This document shows, piece after piece, positions 35,693 through 46,437 of a stretch of DNA of 64,000 nt. The first letter of the stretch is position 1. Each line of letters begins with the position of its first letter. The notes beneath the pieces are model-generated. The model saw nothing but the letters and a program-made list of their open reading frames with translations, had not been told where the DNA came from and did no database searches. The stretch spans positions 51,047,391 through 51,111,390 of the forward strand of contig CM054179.1 of the NCBI GenBank assembly GCA_028829895.1. The letters run 5' to 3'. The stretch is from Sinotaia quadrata. Taxonomy: Eukaryota; Mollusca; Gastropoda; Architaenioglossa; Viviparidae. A program made the translations under genes and the position numbers.

Positions 35693-36389
35693 AACTACGA
35701 AGATTGTGCAGCAGTAGAAATAATGATTTGATACCTTCTTTGAATTTTTATTATCTTCTTGTTGTACCGTAGTTGGCGGTTGTTATTGTAAATATGTTGG
35801 ACATTTCATAAAAACTTGGGACTAGCTATAACACTGATTGAGTTGTGTTAGTGTTGTAACTCGGAATATGACAGGTGGACTGATAGATAGTTCATTAGAG
35901 TTGGTAATTCACAAACTCTGATATTTGGTTGATACAGGAAATCAATATCTGGAACTTTTCATAACCTGCATATTGATAGTGTTGTTCATTGGAAGTCATT
36001 TTTTTGATCACACTATTGTTGGATACGTATTCAGTGGAATTAGTTGATGTTGGATTTCTATTCTGAATAATCTGGTTAGATCAAACTAGGTTGTGTGTGA
36101 ACTATTGATTATTGGGACAGATAGTGAGAATTTCAGAACATGTTATTCCATTGGATGGATGTCTATTAAATTAGACTGAACGCTCTTCTTAAATCATTTT
36201 TTATTTGATTTTTTTTCTTAAATCATTTTTCTTTGATTTCTTGAAGTGAGAAATATTGTATGAGAGTGCCGTTAATCTAGAGTTGATTTCCCTGCCGCGT
36301 TACATTATTTCTGGTTATGTTGAAATTTTTTAATTGTAAATTTTTTCTTCATTTTGCACTTCTACATTTTATAACACATAATTTGTAGG
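35693..36389 (+). other. Element A 3' untranslated internal region
   Basis: About 700 bp after the stop codon, AT-rich, with no frame of note. Any env-like or second gene is absent. Confidence 0.7.
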
Positions 36390-36420
36390 AGGCATTTATC
36401 TTTTGGTAAGATAAACGCCT
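36390..36420 (+). other. Hairpin just before the polypurine tract
   Basis: AGGCATTTATCTT (36390-36402) pairs with AAGATAAACGCCT (36408-36420) around a TTGGT loop, with one A-C mismatch in 13 pairs. It directly abuts the polypurine tract, so it may shape the RNA near the plus-strand priming site; that role is inference. Confidence 0.7.
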
Positions 36421-36421
36421 C

Positions 36422-36434
36422 AAAAGCAAGGGGG
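36422..36434 (+). other. Polypurine tract
   Basis: AAAAGCAAGGGGG lies immediately before the right LTR, as expected for plus-strand priming in LTR retroelements. One pyrimidine interrupts it. Confidence 0.8.
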
Positions 36435-38124
36435 TGTGACGATGTGTGACAAATTCTGTGTCATGACCTCGTGACCCAATTGCTCGTTTCAAAATTAAAA
36501 TTTTGAACGGACCTTTGTTGAAATTCACCCGTGATACATCAGTATCGAGAGAAGCTTTCTAGCAAGGTCAGATTGTTGCATAACTTTAGGCCACTGTCCA
36601 GCACCTTCGAGATCAACAACATACCACGTGAGCGGTCACGTGATGCGTTCAATGCAGTTTCATAAAATACGATTATAAGGCGCAAAAACAGTCACTCACT
36701 CCCAGACCGGCAAAACACAAGACAGCTTTAACATTAAGCTCCGTCCCGCCGCCATGCCAGAGTCGTAAGAGAGAAGATGAACCCGCGCTAGAACAGTAAA
36801 TCTACTTTTAAGAAGGTAACAATAACACGTCTACTTCTTACAGTATCTATTGCATTTATTGATTGTATTTTGTAATTGAATGGATGTATGTATTTTGTGC
36901 AGCTTAGCGCTATTTTAGCCAAAGCACGTGTTTCGATGTAAAAGGACAAATCTAAAAGTTATTGTATATAAATTATTGTAACTTTTTCTTATCTTTAATT
37001 TATATAAATCTTAAATTCACTAGTGCCGCCAGTATGTCTGTGCACGTGGTGAATTCTTCCTTGTAATTCAAATTGTTCTTGCATATAATTTTTCGTGTAA
37101 AATTGTAAAGCATTCATGCTTCATTTTGAATTAATCCTTTGTGTGAATTCCAATTTTTAATGCTGTAAATATTTGGGAATTCATACGTTCGTGTAACGTT
37201 ATATGTAACACACACGTGAACCACAATGTATATTTAAATATAACCATATTTGAATTGTAAACGACACGATAGTCAAAGATTCTAAATTCAGAACCTTAAA
37301 CAAAGAAACATGTGCTTGGGTTTTGCGAATATAGACGCAAATAGTTACAGAGCCCAAAATCCTTTGTTTCAGCCGGGTTCTTATGTTACTCCTCTCTACC
37401 TTCGTACTTCTTGAGTCGTATACCGACTCGGGTGTCTTCATGACCCATACGTGAACTATGCAGAAGTACCTCGTGTTAACTACGGTTAACGATTCGTCGC
37501 AAGTACATTAGCGATGCAGTAATTGGGTGGACATTGACTGTTATGCTATGTAGTACTGACGATGAGCCAAGTGATGTGGACCAGTTCTAACCAGTTGAAC
37601 CCCACGTGCGACCAAAAGTGTAGTTAAGTATATCTACTGTGGTCCGGAATCAAGTGACTATTTGGCAAGAAATTCTCGTTAGAACTTTTAACAAGGACGG
37701 TAGAATGAGAGAGAGTCTCTGAATAGAATTTAAGACATCGCGCTCGTGATTAATCGTTGCTGTTAATTGTTAAACTTATTAAATCTTATTTCACCTTGTT
37801 AAGAACCTCTTTTTGTAGTAATTTGTATGCATATAGACCAAAAGACGTGGATTGGATGGGGGCTGTTTGAGCTAAACGAATGACGTAATGAATGCATATG
37901 AATCTAAGAGAGTTTTTAACGATTTCCAATCTAGCTAATGTACGCAAATTATCAGTTTCGTAAATCTGTGATCTAGACTACAAAGATGCATTTTTAATCT
38001 AGTCGAATGATGATTTGAGCAACCAGTCTGTTTAGGTTAAACGAGAGGGAATTAATTTAAATAGTAAATTAAAGTTCTATAATTTCCTAAGCAGGGTCTT
38101 TAAATAAATACTGGAAACGTAACA
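36435..38124 (+). repeat. Element A 3' LTR
   Basis: 1690 bp. I found no base difference from the 5' LTR, which sits exactly 5903 bp upstream. AATAAA at 38103-38108 is a candidate polyadenylation signal. Followed by the target duplication GACAT (38125-38129). Confidence 0.95.
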
Positions 38125-38945
38125 GACATCAATATTTCCATGAAACCATGTTCGAATAATTTTAATACCTATACTGTCTTATATCCTAACACACAATTCA
38201 ACAGGTGAGTGTCACAGGATAGCTCTTATCAGAGAACAGAAATGGAGTTATCAGTGATAAGCAATAATAGTTTGTATGTAACCTTATCTAGGTGAAGTCA
38301 CAATAGTTTTTCATTGCTTTTCATAACAAAGTCACAAGTTCATTGTTCACGTTATTCCTATCAGTTCCACATGTTTCCCTCGCATATTGTAGAATACAGG
38401 TGAGCTGCTATTCTTTCAAGGCTAATCTGGCACTCGGCAGTTTTAGCTCAATCAAGCAGAACAACAATTGTAGCAATTTCCAGTAACTTCCATGTACCAT
38501 ACATCAACAGAGTGCAGTGAATTCCTTACACTGAGTGCAGTGAATTCCTTACACTGAGTGCAGTGAATTCCTTACACTGAGTGCAGTGAATACCTTACAC
38601 TGAGTGCAGTGAATTCCTTACACTGAGTGCAGTGAATTCCTTACACTGAGTGCAGTGAATTCCTTACAGGCTTACACAGAGTGCAGTGAATTCCTTACAC
38701 TGAGAATAGATACTACGCGCATTTACTACGCTCGTAGCGGTTTATAAATCAGTAAACCAGGAGATTCAGATAATCAAAGAAAGGCTGTTTCTTCCTTGTA
38801 AAATATAATCAGAGAACAAACATTAAGCTTTCAGTTTATTCATCTCTAACTCCATTTGTTTTTTATATTCAAGTCTCAACTTACACTTTCCCTGCAACAG
38901 ATTTATTAGTCCAATTCACGTGTACAGCATAATAATAAATTAGCA
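38125..38945 (-). mobile_element. Family B LTR, minus strand, right of element A
   Basis: Continues the interrupted LTR: GACATCAATATTTCC joins to the 30531 side as in the uninterrupted copies. It includes the reverse complements of the GATAAGCAATAATAG and CTGCAACAG segments. The match to B1 stops near 38945, so about the first 510 bp of the LTR are missing. On the minus strand it lies just downstream of the integrase remnant at 39012-39482, as a 3' LTR should. Confidence 0.8.
38509..38702. repeat. 23-bp minisatellite inside the minus-strand LTR B
   Basis: Eight to nine copies of GAGTGCAGTGAATTCCTTAC plus ACT, one variant with GAATACC and one with an extra GGCTTACA. Absent from B1 and B2. Confidence 0.94.
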
Positions 38946-39011
38946 CTAGATTTTTTCCGGGTTTATCCGTTAAAACGTCACGTGTTTTCTTTGTTTATTT
39001 TTTATCACGCT

Positions 39012-39482
39012 CTATTGAGTGTCAGAGTCCGAGAGTTCCAGTTCCAGATTTAAAATAACGTCAACAGTTTCAACATCTGTTAAATCTGGGTGTGGTATGG
39101 ATTCGGCATCGGGTACAGAGATAGCATCGTCCTCTCTTACAATACTAGCGACCATGTTTTCCGGGCGTTCCTAATACGCTTTCATCAGATTAGCATGAAC
39201 AATTTTCGCTTTAGATCCGATGTGAATTTGGAAATTGCACCCACTCAGTTTCTCCACACTTTCACAGGGTTCTTGCCATGAGACATCTAATTTGTTTCGT
39301 GCCGAGGTTACAACAACATCAACCGCATACGGACTTCAATGATACAACGCTTTCCTTTTCCGATTGTAGAGACACGCTTGTCTAGCTTTACTTTTGTGTA
39401 CATTCTCGGCCACTAGCTGACACGAAGGTGACTTAACAACCTGCAAGAAACACTCGATTAGATCAGAAGATAAACGTAAGAC
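39012..39482 (-). pseudogene. Ty3/gypsy pol remnant: integrase C-terminus
   Basis: One minus-strand frame runs 157 codons from 39482 to a TAG at 39012-39014, broken by a TGA at 39336-39338 and a TAG at 39171-39173 but with no frameshift. Before the TGA is a basic stretch containing AENVHKSKARQACLYNRKRK. After it comes NKLDVSWQEP and then IVHANLMKAY. This order (basic helix, then a small beta-domain with W-Q-x-P and a closing H-x-N-x-(L/M)-K) is the GPY/F module at the end of Ty3/gypsy integrases. The GPY/F triplet itself is replaced. An acidic tail ends SDSDTQ. The rest of pol, gag and the 5' LTR are not visible to the right. It probably belonged to the element whose LTR is family B. Confidence 0.75.
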
Positions 39483-39485
39483 TTA

Positions 39486-40496
39486 TCAAGCAACTTCTAA
39501 ACTTTGACATATATATATATATAATGGTTTGACTTGTTGTCGTGTTTGTCAAGTTTTAGCGCTATTTCAACGGTCATTTACTTTTTCCCTCGTGTCCTTA
39601 TAAATATATTGTGCTTCAACAGACTCTTGTACTTGTTATGTTTCAAAACATAGTTCACAATTCTTGGGAGCAAACTTTATATTGATAATATTCAGCATTG
39701 ATCTATTGTCTTGTTATTCACTTTCCAGGTAGATAGGTTCAGACAGGTCGACTGAAAATGAGATAAAAGGTAGCTATAACATTTTATAATAATGAATTAC
39801 CAGTTGGTGTCACAATCTAAAGTACAGCACGCGTCACAAATTAACTTCGATGATGCTTGCGAAATATAAAATGCGTCACGAATAACCCTTGAATGATGTT
39901 GCATCTAGATTAACTTGGGCGACCGCTCACAAATGATATACATTCAATTTAGAGAACTATTAAATTAAGATCCTTTCATAAAACGTGAAGCTATCTCGGA
40001 GCGCAAAGAAGGCTGGGAGGGATGCTTCTTTCTAAAAAAAAAATGTTTAAACGAAATTGTCTAATGAAAATCAGATATGTGAGGCCTGCACTTAAAACAC
40101 ACTTCGTCCCATCAGATATGTGAGGCCTGCACTTAAAGCACACGTCATCCGACCCGAGTAATAAAGTGAAAATTACTTTGGCGACACCGCAACCCTCTGA
40201 ACCAGGGAAAGACAATCCTGTCAGTAAGGAAGGGAGACCACTCTGTACTTTTAAAATGTTGTGGCCAATGTCCGCGAGACGGCATTTCACCTCCCCGTAT
40301 ATACCCCACCCCTTCCACATCCTGCGGCGTTCACCTAGAATCCTAGATTAAGAATGAAGACAGGGATAGACTTGGAACAGCCACATGAAAAAAAATTAAT
40401 AGTCTCTAGGAAAGTCAAAACGCGACGACTCTTACAGATGAATTAAATATTCTATAAGAGTTCGAAGAACGCGATCTGTGTTGTTGACTAAAAGAC
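39486..40496. other. Decayed or unique sequence right of the pol remnant
   Basis: I could not follow pol farther. A 41-bp duplication (ATCAGATATGTGAGGCCTGC) lies at 40068-40150, within a minus-strand frame 39991-40320 that I do not recognise. A short (TA)n is at about 39509-39522. Confidence 0.45.
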
Positions 40497-40529
40497 TAAA
40501 AAAAAAAAAAACAAAAAAAAAAAAAAAAA
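40497..40529. repeat. Poly-A tract
   Basis: About 32 bases of A with one C. A retroposed tail is possible, but no element body was recognised next to it. Confidence 0.85.
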
Positions 40530-40805
40530 CCAACCACTTTTAACTGTAATTTTCTTTCTTTTGCTATCGAAACTGCTGTTTGACGCTAAAGACATTTTAT
40601 CTTGCATTATTTGCTTTCCTTCTTAAAATAAACATTTTAATAACATTTTAGACGTAATGCAGTTTGAAGTTTGTGTACACAGAATTAATACATTCAAAGC
40701 ACGAGAAACATTTTTTATTTGCGATTGATTTATGCAATATATAATTTAAATGTATGTTAGATGCACATGGTTACATTTTACTGTTTCGTAGTTTTGTGTG
40801 TACGC

Positions 40806-40835
40806 GCCTGTGTGTGTGTGTGTGTGTGTGTATGT

Positions 40836-40926
<91 letters not shown>
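40806..40926. repeat. Compound (GT)n(GA)n microsatellite
   Basis: Same GT-to-GA order as at 7642. Overlapping frames on both strands are simple-repeat by-products. Confidence 0.97.
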
Positions 40927-41189
40927 GCTACTGTAATACTCTTCTTAGTCTTCATTTAAAATTTTGTATATACGCTTATGGACAGTTGAATGAATAGAAG
41001 TGAGTTAGTCGTAGCCAGTAATCGGTTGGTATATGGAAATAAAGCGTGTAAAATAGAAGACAAATATGGTATTATACGTGTAGGTGTCTTTATATTTATG
41101 CTGAGCAAGTCATATAAAACCAAAGTACATGTCTTAAGGGAAAATATTTGCGTGAGATTATTTAACACAAGCATTTTTACCTAATAACT

Positions 41190-41191
<2 letters not shown>

Positions 41192-41241
<50 letters not shown>
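41192..41241. repeat. (CA)n microsatellite
   Basis: About 24 uninterrupted CA units. Confidence 0.97.
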
Positions 41242-41244
<3 letters not shown>

Positions 41245-41480
41245 CTGAAGTAGACTGTGAGAGCGGGTACACAACTCAAACATACAGTCATCCGTTTTAT
41301 CCGTGTTCTTCACTACACATTCACAATACCCATCAGTACACCATGGAGGTCAGTGTAACCGAAAGCATCTGGGGTAGGTGGGTGGATGACATGGGAAACC
41401 AGTGACCCGGAAATGCTGTGGATGATGTAGGACAGGAAAGGTTCATTGCACTAGTCAGATAACAAAAGTACTGATTTCGA

Positions 41481-42262
41481 ATGTCACAGAGTTGCTTACT
41501 TGACAAAGTAAATCTATCCATGTCACAGAGTTACTTACTTGGCAAAGTAAATCTATCAATGTAACAGAGTTATTTACTCGACAGAGTAAATCTATCAATG
41601 TAACAGAGTTACTTACTTGACAAAGTAAATCTATCAATGTAACAGAGTTACTTACTTAACAAAGTAAATCTATAAATATAACAGAGTTACTTACTTGGCA
41701 AAGTAAATCTATCAATGTCATAGAGTTATTTACTCGACAGAGTAAATCTATCAATGTAACAGAGTTACTTACTTGACAAAGTAAATCTATCAATGTAACA
41801 GAGTTACTTACTTAACAAAGTAAATCTATAAATATAACAGAGTTACTTACTTGGCAAAGTAAATCTATCAATGTCACAGAGTAACTTACTTGGCAAAGTA
41901 AATCTATCAATGTCACAGAGTTACCTACTTGACAAGATCAGTCTATCAATGTCGCAGAGTTACTTACTTGACAAAGTAAATCTATCAATGTAACAGAGTT
42001 ACTTACTTAACAAAGTAAATCTATAAATATCACAGAGTTACTTACTTGGCAAAGTAAATCTATCAATGTCACAGAGTAACTTACTTGGCAAAGTAAATCT
42101 ATCAATGTCACAGAGTTACCTACTTGACAAGATCAGTCTATCAATGTCGCAGAGTTACTTACTTGACAAAGTAAATCTATCAAAGTCACAGATTTACCTA
42201 ATTGACAAAGTAAATCTATCAGTGTCACAGAGTTACCCACTTGACAAGATAAATCTATCAAT
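41481..42262. repeat. 39-bp minisatellite with higher-order units
   Basis: About twenty copies of ACAGAGTTACTTACTTGACA plus AAGTAAATCTATCAATGT. A four-unit cycle (CTCGACAG, then TTGACAAA, TTAACAAA and TTGGCAAA) repeats at about 156-bp spacing from 41566. Frames at 41455-41637 and 42066-42269 are 13-residue repeats. Confidence 0.95.
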
Positions 42263-42317
42263 AGTCTGAGACGTCGCCAGTCGTTGACTACGTAATGATA
42301 TCAGCAATTTTTTTCAT

Positions 42318-42567
42318 CTCTCATTTGTCTGCTGAACAGTCAAGATCTCATTTGTCTACTGAGCAGTTAAGATCTAATTTGTCTACTGAGGAGTTAAGAT
42401 CTCATTTGTCTACTGAGGAGTTAAGATCTCATTTGTCTACTGAGCAGTTAAGATCTAATTTGTCTACTGAGGAGTTAAGATCTCATTTGTCTACTGAGGA
42501 GTTAAGATCTAATTTGTCTACTGAGGAGTTAAGATCTCATTTGTCTACTGAGCAGTTAAGATCTGAT
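42318..42567. repeat. 27-bp minisatellite
   Basis: About nine copies of CATTTGTCTACTGAGGAGTT plus AAGATCT, with GAGCAG and TAATTTG variants. The frame at 42295-42606 translates as a nine-residue repeat (SHLSTEELR) and has no flanking coding sequence. Confidence 0.95.
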
Positions 42568-44120
42568 TTCTGTAACGATGCGCAAATGGCAGGACATAAT
42601 ACGTAGAATACATTTTTGAGTCAGAAGTGCCATAGACATTTGAAGTAATTGATTGAGTTAGGCGTGACAGAATAGTTGATGTAATACTGATGTGACGGCC
42701 AATTTATTCAATGAAACAGATGTACTGTCCGAATTAGTCAATTGTCAGATGGTAAAATAGAGTCTCATTACGTCGGTTAAAGACACGCTATATTTAGATA
42801 TAGTATTGTACGAGTATAAATTGTCAGTAGTTGGTAGATCAGTCAATGAAATATTGTCATATTTGAATTTATTTCAATTTTATGAAATGCTGCTTAGAGA
42901 CAACTGAGTTTTTCGGTCGGTCAAATGATTAAATTATTTTGTCAAACTACAATTTTGATGACAGGCCATTTGATGAAATACTGAATGCCTCAGATGAAAA
43001 ATCCTTCACTTAAGATATGCAATGCGAATTAGTAGTGCTGTCTAACCAAGTAATGAATATTGTTTAAATATAGCTCTGTGCGGTCGGGTGCAGAAATGCT
43101 ACCTAATTACTGCAGTGAAGATCGGGCGGGTGCTGAAATATTACTAAAACGTAGAAGTTTGTATATAAAATAAATCAACTAAAACATACTAAACAATGAA
43201 TATCTAAACCACACACGCAAACACTAACTCTAAATGTATGCATGTATATATATGCATAATTGTTACTTTTTTCAATCTAGTACTGACAAGGCTTGTGCAA
43301 TATCTGAAAAGACAAATGTCCTTACCTTGCCTAAAGCATACAGAGGGAAGTAATCCTATTTGCGTAATCAAGGACTGAGTTATCCCACCTTGCACTGACA
43401 GATCCCCTTTACGTCATAATTATTGGAAGCGGGCGAAACTTACACAAGCCATTTGGTATTCTAAAGTCATTATTTTGTTTTATTAGAATCTTATGTCGTC
43501 TCATCACGTGTTTTAAATGTTTTTATTTTTCTTTTGCAAGAAAGCAGTTTAGAGAACATGTAAACGCTATTTAATTTGCACAAACAATATTTTCTATTGA
43601 TAAATTGTGATATGCGGATGGATAACTTAACAAAAGAAAGAAATGATAACTATAATAGAAAAGTTATTTTGATTAAAAAGATAATAATTGAAACATGAAA
43701 GCAAAATAATAAAATTTTATGATTCTGAAATACTACATTCCCCCCACCAATGTTCCATAATATCCATGGATATTCAGATTCAGAATACACAAGGGTTCGC
43801 GCACACAAACGCATACACACATTCATGCAATAAGGTAATTAACAAGAAAGGCAAATGATGCAGTAACTGAACTAAAGATAATTCCTAGGCAGGTATCTCA
43901 AAATTAATTACAAACTATAAAAAAAATAAACCTGAAGACAACAACAACGCAGCTGAAAACGTGACTGGTATAGAAGCAAAAGAAAATAGCGCGCACAAGA
44001 ATGGGAGTGAAAAATAAGAAAAACAAAATAATGAGAAGGATAAAAACAGGTACAGAGAACCCACTTGACACAACGTCAAACACAATAAGGGGCGACAAAT
44101 GATCAGAAACAGAGAAGGAT

Positions 44121-44123
<3 letters not shown>
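42568..44123. other. AT-rich sequence without recognisable gene
   Basis: A minus-strand frame at 43204-43395 is unrecognised. Degenerate CA lies near 43800-43825. Confidence 0.5.
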
Positions 44124-44208
<85 letters not shown>

Positions 44209-44291
44209 AAAAATAGATAGTAGAGTAGTAGACAGAGAAGATAGAAAAACACCCATCCACCTACCCTCACAAGCTCGCGTAGGCACGCGCG

Positions 44292-44331
<40 letters not shown>
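44124..44331. repeat. (AG)n(AC)n and second (AC)n microsatellites
   Basis: AG run about 44124-44176, AC run about 44177-44206, unique spacer, AC run about 44293-44331. Long minus-strand frames here are simple-repeat by-products. Confidence 0.96.
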
Positions 44332-44332
<1 letters not shown>

Positions 44333-44415
44333 GGAAAAAACGGTCCGAGAGAAATAAAAAAATGAGTAGGGCATTGAGCAACGTATGATATAACAGGCAG
44401 GGTATAAGACAAAGA

Positions 44416-44575
44416 GACATATGACACAGATACTAAAAATTTTAAGAGGCTTACAATATTATAAATTTCGAGAGTTTAGAGACAGACAGATACTAAGAAT
44501 TGTGAGAGGCTAGAGAAAACCCAAATACTATGAACTGTAAGAGGTTAGAGACACATACAGGCAGACACTAAGAAT
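44416..44575. repeat. Degenerate tandem repeat
   Basis: Three to four diverged copies of AGATACTAAGAATTGTGAGA with GGCTAGAGA, spacing about 50-60 bp. Confidence 0.7.
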
Positions 44576-44970
44576 TTAGCTGGTTCAACTTTATTCTATA
44601 AGATAATTTATCGCATCATAATTTTAATGTATCTTTTATAAAACTATTAATACACTGTCAGAATGTCAACATTCCATCGTTTAAAAATAGTTTAAAAAAT
44701 AATCATATAATATTGCATTAAGATTCGTGCTTGTAGACAAATTATTACTATTTACTCTGATGAAAGAAATACAAGTCAGAGGGTAGACACATCTGTTCTG
44801 AAGTTAAGAAGTGCTGATTACGCCTAGACTCTACACTACAGCGATCAACAAAAGACGTGTGTGGGTGGAGATCGCCAGTGGGGTAAGTGCACTGAAAAAT
44901 GAAATTAAAACATTGACTGAGAACCTATAGATTAATCACAAGCTGACTTGTCCAGTAACAGGGCATAAAT

Positions 44971-45112
44971 AGAGAAACAAAGAGATCGACACTGTCTCTG
45001 TCTCTCCCATTTAATGTTGATCTCTGTCTCAACTTGTAGTGACGTTGTATATCTCTTACATTTTAGTCTCTCTCTCTGTCTCATCTTTCAATGTCGATCT
45101 CTTTGTTTCTCT
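44971..45112. repeat. Inverted repeat, 21-bp perfect arms
   Basis: AGAGAAACAAAGAGATCGAC (44971-44990, plus one A) is the reverse complement of 45092-45112. The arms enclose about 100 bp of CT-rich sequence. It lies next to the larger palindrome at 45221-45532. Confidence 0.85.
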
Positions 45113-45220
45113 ATTTTACTCTGTTTCTATCTGGTCTGTCTGTACACTGATGCTTAACCGTTTATATTTTTGTCTGTCTATATTTGTGTACGTATCTCAC
45201 TCTCTTTCCTTCATCCCCCG

Positions 45221-45532
45221 ACCAGTGGGAATGTCTGTCTCGCTGCCCATCACAATTTAGTGTCTACCTTTTAGTCTCTCACCTTTTAAATCTCTCTACC
45301 CCTCCCCCTTCACTTTCACTCACCCTCCAATGAGAAGGATCTCTCTCTCTCTCTCTCTCTCTGTGTCTCTCTCTGTCTCTCAACTTTCAATGTTAGACAT
45401 TAAAAGTTGAGAGACAGAAAAATCATCCTCATTGGAGGATGAGAAAAAAATAAGAGAGAGAGAGATAAAGGTGAGAGACTGAATAGCAGAGATTAAAAAG
45501 TGATGGACAGCGAGACAGACATTCCCACTGGT
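45221..45532. repeat. Long imperfect palindrome
   Basis: Outer arms of 33 bp (45221-45253 and 45500-45532; ACCAGTGGGAATGTCTGTCT onward) pair with one mismatch. Inner blocks also pair: GTCTCTCACCTTT with AAAGGTGAGAGAC, CCTCCAATGAG with CTCATTGGAGG, and TCTGTCTCTCAACTTT with AAAGTTGAGAGACAGA. The centre is near 45393. The left arm is longer because of a CT microsatellite and a C-rich segment. It could be a foldback element or an inverted duplication. Confidence 0.85.
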
Positions 45533-46164
45533 GTGGGGTGAAGAAGAGAGACAGAATTAAAAATGGGAGACTCCAAATGTAAATGTCACACCACCCACCC
45601 ACTCAGTGTTCGCGCCGGGTACCTGTCCGACTTCAGTAGTTTAAAAGTTCTTTAAAAACACAGACAGAAATGCGGTGTCGTGCCGTAATCTATGTGTGCA
45701 TCTCCGGATAGACTGGCAAAGGGAATCAAGGGAGATAAATAGTGAGAAAAGAATAATATTCAAGCAGAATAGAAATACGTCATTAAATATATATCTTCAG
45801 ACAAAGAAAGCCTGCAGTGGTCGACAGAATTCTTCGGAGACTTCTGCACTGGTGAGCAAGGCATCACTTGGAGATGACAGCCGTTCGTTCCAAGAAATTC
45901 TGTTCAAGGCATGTCCTGCAACAGGATTATTTTCAGGATCTGATGGATAATGGTTTCTGACAGAAGACATTTTCTCTCGTTTTCATTTTTGTTTTAGCTT
46001 TGTCTTAGGAGATTTGACGTCAGAAAACACAGGGATTAATAGTTTCTTACTTGCTCTAAGTGTAATATGATCACATGCTATTTGCTATTTTATTTTTTTT
46101 GTATTATTAAAAAGCAGAGTCGATTATTCGAATATTATTCATTCACTTTTTTCTTCTTCTTTAA
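45533..46164. other. Unique sequence, no recognised gene
   Basis: The plus-strand frame at 45675-45950 (91 codons) has no domain I know. Confidence 0.45.
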
Positions 46165-46165
46165 A

Positions 46166-46221
<56 letters not shown>

Positions 46222-46437
46222 AAAAAAGAGAGAAAGAAAGGAAGGAAGGAAGGAAGGAAGAAAGAAAGAAAAAAGAAAAAGAAAGAAAGAAAAAAGACAG
46301 AGAGAAAGAAAGGAAGGAAGGAAGAAAGAAAAAAGAAAAAGAAAGAAAGAAAAAGAAAGAAAGAAAAAAGAAAGAGAGAAAGAAAGGAAGGAAGGAAGAA
46401 AGAAAAAAGAAAAAGAAAGAAAGAAAGAAAGAAATGC
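46165..46437. repeat. Polypurine (AAAG/GGAA)n tract
   Basis: About 270 bp of pure purine on the plus strand. AAAG and GGAA blocks recur in three similar cycles of about 75-80 bp. Open frames on both strands (Lys/Glu-rich and Phe/Leu/Ser-rich) are artefacts. Confidence 0.95.

Larger units (their letters stand above)
30532..38124 (+). mobile_element. Element A: intact non-autonomous LTR retrotransposon
   Basis: A complete 7593-bp element. Two LTRs of exactly 1690 bp (30532-32221 and 36435-38124) look identical on reading. Both start TGTGACGATG and end ACGTAACA. The target duplication GACAT lies at 30527-30531 and 38125-38129, confirmed by intact family B copies that lack the insertion. The 4213-bp internal region holds a candidate primer-binding site at 32224, one 954-codon frame (32828-35692), and a hairpin and polypurine tract directly before the right LTR. 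I find no CCHC knuckle, DTG/DSG protease, YxDD polymerase or integrase motif. It therefore probably depends on an autonomous relative. Identical LTRs point to very recent insertion. Confidence 0.95.

Noticed and set aside
30532..38124. Element A as a relative of family B
   Set aside because: Both have TG...CA ends and LTRs of about 1.7 kb, but I see no alignable similarity between the LTRs beyond the terminal bases.
40497..40529. Processed pseudogene tail
   Set aside because: The poly-A tract has no recognisable gene body or target duplication beside it.
42295..42606. SHLSTEELR repeat protein
   Set aside because: Nine-residue translation of a 27-bp minisatellite. There is no coding sequence on either side.
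43904..44427. Three overlapping minus-strand frames up to 170 codons
   Set aside because: They are built largely of AG and AC microsatellite translations (CVCV, LSLS), and the rest is unrecognised.
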